From assembly GCA_015061295.1 (NCBI GenBank), contig SUWU01000001.1, forward strand, positions 43,309-107,308: a stretch of 64,000 bases of DNA, given 5' to 3'. A program made the position numbers and the translations under genes. The notes beneath the pieces are model-generated. The model was not told where the DNA came from and made no database searches. It was given only the letters and a program-made list of their open reading frames with translations. Below, one piece after another: positions 52,854 to 61,407 of this stretch (position 1 is the first letter of the stretch; each line of letters opens with the position of its first letter). Source of the stretch: Lentimicrobiaceae bacterium (GTDB lineage: Bacteria; Bacteroidota; Bacteroidia; Bacteroidales; F082).

Positions 52854-54587
52854 ATGGGAATCTTACAGATTTTTACTTTATTAGGAGCATTAGGAATGTT
52901 CCTCTTTGGTATGAACTTAATGAGTTCGGGTTTGCAAAAGGCTGCTGGTGATAAACTACGTGGTTTTTTGTCGGCTATGACATCAAATCCATTTAAGGGT
53001 GTGATAACGGGTTTGGGTATCACTGCAACAATTCAATCGTCGTCGGCAACGACAGTCATGGTGGTTAGTTTTGTCAATGCAGGGCTTCTCACTCTTGCGC
53101 AGGCGATAGGCGTTATCATGGGTGCTAATATAGGAACCACTGTGACAGCATGGCTTGTGTCGTTCCTCGGATTTAAAGCAGACATCTCTATCCTTGCAGT
53201 GCCAATGATGCTCTTCGGTTTTTTGTTTTCTAACTCTAAGATAGATAAAAGAAAAAATATTGGAGAACTCATAGTAGGCTTCTGTCTTCTTTTCTTGGGA
53301 CTTTCTTTCATGAAAGAGTCGGTGCCAGATTTAAGGGAGACACCGCAAGTGCTGGAGTTTGTCAGAAACTGGGCTGACAAAGGCTTTGCCTCAGTGCTTA
53401 TTTTCCTCGGCGTCGGTACTATTTTAACACTTATTCTTCAGTCGTCGTCAGCAACGATGGCTATCACTCTCATCATGCTCAGTATGGGTTGGATACCTTT
53501 TAATATGGCGTGTGCCATGGTTCTTGGTGAGAATATCGGAACTACTATCACCGCCAATATCGCTGCATCAGTGGGTAACACTCAGGCAAAAAGAGCAGCC
53601 CTGTCGCATACCATATTCAACGTTTTTGGTGTAATATGGGCTTTGATACTATTCCGACCATTCCTTCAACTTGTTGGTAAAGTGATAGAACTCTTTGGGC
53701 TTCCAAATCCGGCATCAGAAGGATTCAGCGTGGTGGAGACAGATGCCGCAACAGCGACGGCAGCATTATATGGATTGTCGATGTTACATACTTTATTCAA
53801 CACCATCAATACATTCATCCTGATTTGGTTTACTAAACTCATTGAAAAACTTGTGATATTTGTTATCAAAACTCCAGCTAATCAAGAACAGGAAGTGTTC
53901 CGTCTTAAATATATCTCTGCTGGTCCGCTCGCAACGCCAGAACTTGCATCAGAGCAAGCCTTCGATGAGATTATTCATTTTGCGCAAATATCTAAAAACG
54001 GTTTCTCCTACGCTAAAGCAGCTATCAATGAAAATGACAGTGATAAGTTTGAAGAGTTGAGAAAGAAACTTGTCAAGTACGAAGAAATATCAGATAACAT
54101 AGAATTTGAGATAGCAACATTCCTCAACGCTCTTTCTAAAGACGAGATAAGTGAGAGTACATCGTCGAAGATAAAGTCGATGTATAAGATAATAGGAGAA
54201 CTTGAGTCGCTCGGCGATTCGGGAGAAGCTATCAGCCGCATACTGTCGCGTAAAAATATTCATAAGAAAGATTTCGATGCTGATACAGTGAAGAAACTCA
54301 ATAGTATGGCAGATACTATCGATAACGCTTACGATGTGATGATAGAGAATCTTAGCGCAGCTCATAACGGTACCTTAATGGAGATATCCAATGCCATCAA
54401 TGCAGAAAGCAGGATTAACAACCTCAGAAATAACCTCAGAGACGCTGAGATAGAAGAGATAGAACATAATCGTAAAAACTATCAGACTAGCGTATATTAT
54501 ATCGATGTCGTTAATGAGATGGAGAAAATGGGCGACTTTATGATTAATATTTCTCAAGATTTGGAAAGAGCTTTCATCAATAAATAA
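52854..54587 (+). CDS. Na+/phosphate cotransporter family protein with C-terminal PhoU-like domain
   Basis: This 577-residue protein has two inverted Na_Pi_cotrans repeats, each with the QSSSATT/QSSSATM motif (around residues 61 and 198) and a following GANIGTT/GENIGTT motif. The helical C-terminus (about residues 365-577) is PhoU-like. Such NptA/YjbB-type proteins move phosphate with Na+. The Pho-box-like site upstream supports a phosphate role. queD follows after only 9 bp and probably shares the transcript. Confidence 0.92.
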   Translation: MGILQIFTLLGALGMFLFGMNLMSSGLQKAAGDKLRGFLSAMTSNPFKGVITGLGITATIQSSSATTVMVVSFVNAGLLTLAQAIGVIMGANIGTTVTAWLVSFLGFKADISILAVPMMLFGFLFSNSKIDKRKNIGELIVGFCLLFLGLSFMKESVPDLRETPQVLEFVRNWADKGFASVLIFLGVGTILTLILQSSSATMAITLIMLSMGWIPFNMACAMVLGENIGTTITANIAASVGNTQAKRAALSHTIFNVFGVIWALILFRPFLQLVGKVIELFGLPNPASEGFSVVETDAATATAALYGLSMLHTLFNTINTFILIWFTKLIEKLVIFVIKTPANQEQEVFRLKYISAGPLATPELASEQAFDEIIHFAQISKNGFSYAKAAINENDSDKFEELRKKLVKYEEISDNIEFEIATFLNALSKDEISESTSSKIKSMYKIIGELESLGDSGEAISRILSRKNIHKKDFDADTVKKLNSMADTIDNAYDVMIENLSAAHNGTLMEISNAINAESRINNLRNNLRDAEIEEIEHNRKNYQTSVYYIDVVNEMEKMGDFMINISQDLERAFINK

Positions 54588-54596
54588 ATAAATGTA

Positions 54597-55031
54597 ATGA
54601 TACACCTTACAAAGATATTTCACTTCGAGGCAGCTCATGCTCTCATGGGTTACGATGGAAGGTGCCGTAATATACACGGTCATTCATATGAGATGCGAGT
54701 CACGATAAAGGGCATGCCTATTGATAATCCTTCGAGTCCTAAAAATGGGATGGTGATGGACTTTGGCGACTTGAAGAAAATCGTCAATGAAGAGATAATA
54801 GATCATTATGACCATGCCTTTATCGTTAATGATAAAATGCCCAATAGTTTCGTCGATGAGGTGAAACGTCATTACGAAAGAATCATAGTCCTTCCTTATC
54901 AACCTACAACAGAGTTGATGCTCATAGATTTTGCGAAAAAGATTAAAAAAAGACTGCCAGACAATGTGACTCTTGTAAAGGTCATGTTGAAAGAGACAGA
55001 AGGCTCCTTCGCTGAATGGGTGGAGGAGTGA
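54597..55031 (+). CDS. queD: 6-carboxytetrahydropterin synthase (QueD family)
   Basis: This 144-residue pterin-fold enzyme makes 6-carboxy-5,6,7,8-tetrahydropterin for queuosine and other 7-deazapurines. Zinc and active-site residues are visible in FHFEAAHAL, GRCRNIHGHSYEM (around residue 22) and DHYDHAFIVND (around residue 73). The terminal TEGSFAEW holds the pterin-binding Glu. Other queuosine genes are not in the window. Co-transcription with the phosphate transporter looks incidental. Confidence 0.92.
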   Translation: MIHLTKIFHFEAAHALMGYDGRCRNIHGHSYEMRVTIKGMPIDNPSSPKNGMVMDFGDLKKIVNEEIIDHYDHAFIVNDKMPNSFVDEVKRHYERIIVLPYQPTTELMLIDFAKKIKKRLPDNVTLVKVMLKETEGSFAEWVEE

Positions 55032-55097
55032 GGAATGGCTGTTAGCTGTAAGCTATTGGCTGTTGAAATTTTTATAGGTTTATTAAGAAATATTTAT

Positions 55098-55105
55098 TAT
55101 ATTTG
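55098..55105 (+). promoter_or_regulatory. -7 element TATATTTG for the first adhesin gene
   Basis: TAnnTTTG about 72 bp before the ATG at 55178. It is preceded by GCTGTTA/GCTATTG repeat units (55034-55062). Confidence 0.55.
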
Positions 55106-55177
55106 TCTCGCTAAATACTATGAGATAAGTAGTATTTGTAATATATCTAAATTATTATTAATCAATACTAAATTGTT

Positions 55178-58144
55178 ATGAAAAGGTTTCTAACTATGAT
55201 TCTGATGATGATGGCGTTACTTCCATCAACATTGTGTGTCGCTCAAAACACAGAAGTGCATCAGGTACTTGCAACACCACTAAGTAATTCTGAAGTAAAA
55301 GTTGAATGGAGTTGGTCTGAAATAGTACCTCAGGCTGTTGTCATTGATTTTGAAACAGGCGATTTCTCACAAGGTAATTTTATTAACGATGATGAATATC
55401 CATGGGAAATTACACAAGACGCTTATGAAGGTAACTATGCTGCGAAGTCATCGAATGAAGGCGTTGATGGTGATGAGCATTTCCTCACTTTAGAAGTAGA
55501 TGTCCCTTATGATGCAACCATGAGTTTCTATCATAAAGTATCTTCAGAGTGGGCTTATGATGGTGGCGTCTTCTATATCGACGGACAATCAAAAGCATCA
55601 ATGACAGGTACTGATAAAGACTGGGAATATGTAGAGGTTGCTGTCAGTGCAGGTAAACATACATACGCATGGGGCTACTTCAAAGATGAGTCAGACTTTG
55701 ATGGTGAAGATTCTTATTGGGTCGATAACATCGTTCCTTTTGCTCCAAGAGAAGAGATAACAGAAGGCTGGTTACATTATGATGATGGCGTTTTTGCTAA
55801 TGGAGCAGGTATGGGTTATGAAGGTGCTGATATCTATTGGGCAGTCAGCTTCCCTGATATGTCGGCATACGCTGGTCAGACATTGACAAAGGTGGCGACG
55901 ATGATATATCAAGGTTCTAATGTTACTGCTTCAGTATGTCTTGGTGGTACAGATGCTCCTGGTACAGTGATGGCAACAAAGAGCTTCACAGCAACTCCAG
56001 AACAAGTGGTTGAGGTAGAACTCGATACTCCTGTGGCTATCGATGGTACACAACCGTTATGGATTGTGATGTATTGCAACGATGGAAGATATCCAGCAGC
56101 AGCAAGCCAATATTGTGGTGACCCTAACAGCAGCTGGATTCGAGTAGACGATGAGTGGGCTCCTGTATCTGACTGGGGCTTAAGTCCAATGTCATGGATT
56201 ATCAGAGGTTATGTTGAAGATGCAAATGGCAGAACTGTGGCTATCTCTCAAGGTGATTTAGCTCCTATGGCAACAACAGCAGATAAAGTCATGGCATTCA
56301 CTCCTGAAAAGAAAATGATAGTAGGTACTCCAGCAAGAACTCCTCGTAGTGAAGGATATACATATAATCTATATAAACAGAATGTATTCACTAATGGTGA
56401 AGCTGAGCTTGTTGCAGAAGGCTTGACAGATACAGTATATGTCGATAACACATGGGCAACAGACGAAGTAGGTATCTATCAATGGGGCGTGGCTGTCGTT
56501 ACAGGTGGTAACGATCCTGTGAACCCTGTGGGTAACATAGTATGGTCTAACACTATCGACAAAGATATGTTTACAACGGTTAATGTCGCTGTAGAATTAA
56601 ATACTGATGATAATGTTAGAGGTACTGAAGTGACATTAGCTAATGTTAATGAACCTGAATATGTCTATGAAACTGTATTAGACGCAACAGGAACATACAC
56701 ATGGAATGAGTTCCGCAGAGGTACTTACGAATTTACAGTTTATAAGAAAGGCTACGAATCAAGTGCAACAGCAGAAGTTGTTGAGATATTAGATGAAACA
56801 GCATTGACATGTACTCTTACAGAAATAATTAGTGCTGCAAATAACCTTTATGTATCTCCAACAGGTTGGGCTAAATGGGAAGGCGAAAACGTCATTACTA
56901 AAGGTGATGAGTTTATTTTCGGCTTTGAAGATGGCACAATGGACGGATGGGTTACATACGACGTTGATGGCGACGATTTTACATGGAAGCATGTTTGGAA
57001 CTTCTGGGGTGAGGATTATGGATATAATAGCAATGCAAGTATCCTCTCAGCATCATACACTAACGAACTCGGACCTCTTTATCCAGATAACTATATAGTC
57101 ACAGAAGAAAAATATTTGATCGGCGGAGCCTCACAACTCACATTTATGGTATCTCCTTTTGATGATAATTATCCAAATGAACACTATGGTGTAGCTGTAT
57201 CAACAACAGGTAACACTCCAGATGATTTAGAGATGATATGGGAAGAGACATTCATGCCTGGTAAAGGTGCTACAAGAGATGCAGATGTAGTACGCGGCCA
57301 AAATATTAACCGTATCGGTAACTGGTATCTCAGAACAGTAGATCTTAGTGCATTTGAAGGACAGGAAATTTATATAGCATTACGTCACTTCAATTGTACA
57401 GATCAATATATCTTCTTCATCGATGATATTGCATTGATAAATGCAACTAAATCTTCAAGAGTTATTGAAAGTTATACAGTATTGTTGAATGGCGTTGAAG
57501 AGGCTACAGTCACTGACTTACATTATAGACATGAAGATGTGACAGCAGGCGAGACATACACCACAACAGTTATAGCTAACTTTGCTTCAGGTTCTTCAGA
57601 TCCTGTAGAATACACATGGACAGCTGTAGCTTGCGATGAATATGAAGGCGTATCAGATCTCGCTGTAAAATATATCAGTGGAGATGAAGCATTGTTGACA
57701 TGGACACTCCCAGCAGAAGCTATTGGTGCATTGGTATATCGTGATGGTGAGCTCCTCACAGAAGAGATCTTAAATGATGAAGCTTACAGTGATCCATTGA
57801 CAGCAGCAGGTACTTTCAATTATTGTGTCGAAGCGGTCTATGAAGACTACGCAACATCATGTTTACAATGTGAGGAATTTGAATACGACGGCGTCTCTGT
57901 AAAAGAGAATGATGCTAATGCTATGAGAATCTATCCAAATCCTGTTAAAGATAACTTGACAATCACAGCGGAAGCAATGACACGTATCACAATCACTAAC
58001 ACTCTCGGTCAAGTCATGTACGATGAGGAAGTCGTCAGCGACAACCAGGAAATAAACGTATCACAATACAAAGCTGGCGTTTATGTTGTACGTATCGCAA
58101 CAGAGACAGGAGTGATAGTGGAGAGAGTTGTGGTTAACAATTAA
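55178..58144 (+). CDS. T9SS-sorted adhesin-like protein, paralogue 1
   Basis: This 988-residue secreted protein has a signal peptide (MKRFLTMILMMMALLPSTL). Order of parts: a short Fn3-like stretch; a jelly-roll domain A (about 52-185, VIDFETGDFSQGNF to YWVDNIVPF); domain B (about 190-345, LHYDDGVFANGAG to SWIIRGYVED); a YNLYKQN...YVDNTWAT linker; a CarboxypepD_reg-like domain C (about 470-550); a cleaved-adhesin-type domain D (about 578-745) as in gingipain/HagA adhesins; an Fn3-like domain; and a type A sorting domain (YPNPVKDNLTI to VVVNN). It probably binds host or matrix molecules. Two paralogues follow in tandem. Confidence 0.85.
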   Translation: MKRFLTMILMMMALLPSTLCVAQNTEVHQVLATPLSNSEVKVEWSWSEIVPQAVVIDFETGDFSQGNFINDDEYPWEITQDAYEGNYAAKSSNEGVDGDEHFLTLEVDVPYDATMSFYHKVSSEWAYDGGVFYIDGQSKASMTGTDKDWEYVEVAVSAGKHTYAWGYFKDESDFDGEDSYWVDNIVPFAPREEITEGWLHYDDGVFANGAGMGYEGADIYWAVSFPDMSAYAGQTLTKVATMIYQGSNVTASVCLGGTDAPGTVMATKSFTATPEQVVEVELDTPVAIDGTQPLWIVMYCNDGRYPAAASQYCGDPNSSWIRVDDEWAPVSDWGLSPMSWIIRGYVEDANGRTVAISQGDLAPMATTADKVMAFTPEKKMIVGTPARTPRSEGYTYNLYKQNVFTNGEAELVAEGLTDTVYVDNTWATDEVGIYQWGVAVVTGGNDPVNPVGNIVWSNTIDKDMFTTVNVAVELNTDDNVRGTEVTLANVNEPEYVYETVLDATGTYTWNEFRRGTYEFTVYKKGYESSATAEVVEILDETALTCTLTEIISAANNLYVSPTGWAKWEGENVITKGDEFIFGFEDGTMDGWVTYDVDGDDFTWKHVWNFWGEDYGYNSNASILSASYTNELGPLYPDNYIVTEEKYLIGGASQLTFMVSPFDDNYPNEHYGVAVSTTGNTPDDLEMIWEETFMPGKGATRDADVVRGQNINRIGNWYLRTVDLSAFEGQEIYIALRHFNCTDQYIFFIDDIALINATKSSRVIESYTVLLNGVEEATVTDLHYRHEDVTAGETYTTTVIANFASGSSDPVEYTWTAVACDEYEGVSDLAVKYISGDEALLTWTLPAEAIGALVYRDGELLTEEILNDEAYSDPLTAAGTFNYCVEAVYEDYATSCLQCEEFEYDGVSVKENDANAMRIYPNPVKDNLTITAEAMTRITITNTLGQVMYDEEVVSDNQEINVSQYKAGVYVVRIATETGVIVERVVVNN

Positions 58145-58200
58145 CAGTTAACAATTAACAGTTAACAATTAACAGTTAACAATTAATAGTTGATAGTTAA
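58137..58200. repeat. TTAACAA/TTAACAG heptamers after paralogue 1
   Basis: About eight units starting in the last codons of the gene (Asn-Asn-stop). Similar runs follow the other two paralogues at 61233-61280 and 63762-63810. Confidence 0.85.
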
Positions 58201-58233
58201 TAACTAAAAATAATAGTCTATAATTGATAATTT

Positions 58234-58258
58234 AAGGGTGCGTGAAGCGCCCTTTTTT
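58234..58258 (+). terminator. Adhesin cassette terminator, copy 1
   Basis: Stem AAGGGTGC/GCGCCCTT with loop GTGAA, followed by a T-run. It belongs to a ~70-bp block that is identical after all three paralogues. Confidence 0.88.
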
Positions 58259-58260
58259 CT

Positions 58261-58268
58261 TATCTTTG
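58261..58268 (+). promoter_or_regulatory. -7 element TATCTTTG for paralogue 2
   Basis: TAnnTTTG 2 bp after the preceding terminator, 46 bp before the ATG at 58314. Confidence 0.6.
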
Positions 58269-58313
58269 CGCAACGAAAACTTAAACATTTTTTAAATAAT
58301 TAAATCGGATGTT

Positions 58314-61235
58314 ATGAAAAGATTTCTGACAAAGATCGTTATGATGATCTTATTGATTCCATCTACGGTGTTTGCAGCCGACAATGGAACGAGAGAAGCG
58401 GATACTGTCGCCGACATACTCGCTCGAACAATTAGTTATAATGAAGTCGAGGTTATGTGGAGCTGGGATAAGATAATACCTCAGTCTGTGTTCGTCGATT
58501 TTGAGACAGGCGATTTCTCACAGGCTGAATTTACAAACGACGCAGATTATCCATGGGAGATTACGCAAGACGCTTACGAGGGTACTTATGCCGCCAAATC
58601 GACAAACTCTGGCGTTAATAACTCAAATCATTTCTTGGAGATGACAGTGGAAGTCCCTTATGATGGAGTTATGAGCTTCTATCATAAGGTGGAATCTGAA
58701 CTTGATTTCGATGGTGGACTCTTCTTTATTGATGGACAAAGAATGACAGCAATAACAGGTATTATAGATTGGGAGTATGTGGAAATTCCTGTCACAGCAG
58801 GTGTTCATACATACACATGGAGTTACACTAAAGACTTCTATGGTGATGAAGGTGAGATAGGCTCAGATAGTTATTATGTCGATAACATTGTGCCATATAC
58901 ACGAAGAGCAGAACTGCCAGAAGGATGGTTGTACTATGACGATGGGTATATGTTAAGTGCCACAGGTATGGGACAAGAGGGTGCCGATAACTATTGGGCT
59001 GTATGCTTCCCTGATATGTCGGCATACGCAGGACAGACTCTGTCGAAAGTAGCTACTATGCTTTATCAAGGTACTAATGCCACCGTGTCGGTATGTCTCG
59101 GTGGAACAACATCTCCTGGTACTGTGATGGCAACTAAGAGCTTCGAGGTGACGCCTCAAGAGGTCGTCGAGGTAGAACTCGATACTCCTGTAGCTATTGA
59201 TGGAACAGAGCCGTTGTGGATAGTGATGTATAACAACGATGCTGCTAATCCGGCTGCAGCAAGTGCATATTGTGGCGATCCTAACGGTAGTTGGTTCATG
59301 TTGCAAGGTGGATGGTATGATGTGGCTATGATAGGCGTGAGCCCTAGAACATGGATCATCAGAGGCTATGTTGAAGATGCAGAAGGTAGAACGGTAGCTC
59401 TCTCTCAAGGTGACTTCAACCCTAACACCAACGTCACTGATGATGACAAAGTGATGTCGCTAACTCCTGAAAGAGGACTCATAGTAGGAACACCAGCAAG
59501 AGCTTATCGTAACGAATATAATTATAACCTTTATAAGAGAAATATCTTCACAGGCGACGAAACAGTAACCTTAGCAGAAAATCTTACCGATACTGTATAT
59601 ATCGATAATACATGGGCAACACAAGAGACAGGTTTATATCAATGGGGCGTTGAAGTCACTGCAAACAACAGCCGTATTGCTCCTATCGTGTGGTCAAATA
59701 TTCTCGAAAAGAATATGTTTACAAAGGTAGAAGTACAGGTTGAGTTAAATACAGATGAGAGTGTCGTTGGTACAGAGATAACATTCGTTAACCTTAATGA
59801 ACCAGAGTACAGCTATAACGTCAGATTAGGTTCAACGACGAAGTATGTCTGGGATGAGTTCCGCAAAGGTACATACGAATATACAGTACATAAGAGTGGC
59901 TATGAATCGGATGCAACAGCAGAAGTTGTTGAGATATTAGATGAAACGACCTTGACATGTACTCTTACAGAAATAGTATCGCCAGCAACAGACCTATATG
60001 TATCTCCAACAGGCTGGGCTATGTGGAAAGGCGAAGAAATAATATCACAAGGTGATGAGTTTTTCTTCGACTTTGAAGATGGAACAACAAACGGTTGGAC
60101 TCATATTGATGCCGATGGCGACGGTCTTGGATGGGCTAACACCGATGAATACTTAGCTGAACCTTTTGGATATGAAAGCTCACAAAGTATTCTTTCAGCA
60201 TCATATAACAACACCTACGGAGCCTTAACTCCTGATAATTACATCATAACAGCTGAGAAATATTTGATAGGTGATATGTCGAAGTTGACATTCGTGGTTA
60301 AACCATCAGACCCAAGTTATATTGCAGAACACTATGGCGTTGCAGTATCATTGACAGGAAATACTTCTCCTAATGATTTCGAAATGATATGGGAAGAAAC
60401 AATAGCAACTACAGAATGGGAGACTAAGACCATCGACTTGAGTAAATATTCCGGTCAAGAGGTGTATATCGCTTTACGTCACTTCGATTGTACAGATAAT
60501 TATATGGTTGTAATAGACAATGTCACATTGATAAATGCATCCAAATCTTCAAGAGCTATTGAAAGTTATACAGTATTGTTGAATGGCGTTGAAGAGGCTA
60601 CAGTCACTGACTTGCATTATAGACATGAAGATGTGACAGCAGGCGAGACATATACCACAACAGTTATAGCAAACTTCGCTTCAGGCGAAGCTGCTCCTGT
60701 AGAATACACATGGACAGCTGTAGCTTGCGACGAATATGAAGGTGTCTCAGACTTAGATATTAAATATTCAGATGGCAATGCTATGTTGACATGGACACTT
60801 CCAGCAGAAGCCCTTGGCGCATTGGTATATCGTGATGGCGAGCTTCTAACAGATGAGATCTTAAATGATGAATCATATTCCGATCCTCTTACAGCAGCAG
60901 GTACTTTCAATTATTGCGTCGAAGCGGTCTATGAAGACTACGTAACATCATGTTTACAATGTGAGGAATTTGAATACGACGGCGTCTCTGTAAAAGAGAA
61001 TGATGCTAATGCTATGAGAATCTATCCAAATCCTGTTAAAGATAACTTGACAATCACAGCAGAAGCAATGACACGTATCACAATCACCAACACTCTCGGT
61101 CAAGTCATGTACGATGAGGAAGTCGTCAGCGACAACCAGGAAATAAACGTATCACAATACAAAGCTGGCGTTTATGTTGTACGTATCGCAACAGAGACAG
61201 GAGTGATAGTGGAGAGAGTTGTGGTTAATAATTAA
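58314..61235 (+). CDS. T9SS-sorted adhesin-like protein, paralogue 2
   Basis: At 973 residues it has the same domain order as paralogue 1: signal peptide (MKRFLTKIVMMILLIPST), domain A (VFVDFETGDFSQAEF...), domain B (LYYDDGYMLSATG to TWIIRGYVED), linker, CarboxypepD_reg-like domain, cleaved-adhesin domain D (FFFDFEDGTTNGW to VTLINAS), Fn3-like and sorting domains. The last ~90 residues match paralogue 1 almost exactly, at the DNA level too, while domains A to D have diverged clearly. This pattern points to recent recombination or gene conversion at the 3' end. Confidence 0.85.
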   Translation: MKRFLTKIVMMILLIPSTVFAADNGTREADTVADILARTISYNEVEVMWSWDKIIPQSVFVDFETGDFSQAEFTNDADYPWEITQDAYEGTYAAKSTNSGVNNSNHFLEMTVEVPYDGVMSFYHKVESELDFDGGLFFIDGQRMTAITGIIDWEYVEIPVTAGVHTYTWSYTKDFYGDEGEIGSDSYYVDNIVPYTRRAELPEGWLYYDDGYMLSATGMGQEGADNYWAVCFPDMSAYAGQTLSKVATMLYQGTNATVSVCLGGTTSPGTVMATKSFEVTPQEVVEVELDTPVAIDGTEPLWIVMYNNDAANPAAASAYCGDPNGSWFMLQGGWYDVAMIGVSPRTWIIRGYVEDAEGRTVALSQGDFNPNTNVTDDDKVMSLTPERGLIVGTPARAYRNEYNYNLYKRNIFTGDETVTLAENLTDTVYIDNTWATQETGLYQWGVEVTANNSRIAPIVWSNILEKNMFTKVEVQVELNTDESVVGTEITFVNLNEPEYSYNVRLGSTTKYVWDEFRKGTYEYTVHKSGYESDATAEVVEILDETTLTCTLTEIVSPATDLYVSPTGWAMWKGEEIISQGDEFFFDFEDGTTNGWTHIDADGDGLGWANTDEYLAEPFGYESSQSILSASYNNTYGALTPDNYIITAEKYLIGDMSKLTFVVKPSDPSYIAEHYGVAVSLTGNTSPNDFEMIWEETIATTEWETKTIDLSKYSGQEVYIALRHFDCTDNYMVVIDNVTLINASKSSRAIESYTVLLNGVEEATVTDLHYRHEDVTAGETYTTTVIANFASGEAAPVEYTWTAVACDEYEGVSDLDIKYSDGNAMLTWTLPAEALGALVYRDGELLTDEILNDESYSDPLTAAGTFNYCVEAVYEDYVTSCLQCEEFEYDGVSVKENDANAMRIYPNPVKDNLTITAEAMTRITITNTLGQVMYDEEVVSDNQEINVSQYKAGVYVVRIATETGVIVERVVVNN

Positions 61236-61317
61236 TAGTTAACAATTAACAATTAACAGTTAATAATTAATAGTTGATAGTTAATAACTAAAAATAATAG
61301 TCTATAATTGATAATTT

Positions 61318-61342
61318 AAGGGTGCGTGAAGCGCCCTTTTTT
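61318..61342 (+). terminator. Adhesin cassette terminator, copy 2
   Basis: Same stem-loop as copy 1 (AAGGGTGC/GCGCCCTT), inside the shared block. Confidence 0.88.
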
Positions 61343-61344
61343 CT

Positions 61345-61352
61345 TATCTTTG
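61345..61352 (+). promoter_or_regulatory. -7 element TATCTTTG for paralogue 3
   Basis: TAnnTTTG 2 bp after the terminator, 55 bp before the ATG at 61408. Confidence 0.6.
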
Positions 61353-61407
61353 CACCAATAACACTAATAATATTTAAACTTTTTTTATTAACTAAATTCT
61401 TTGTTTT

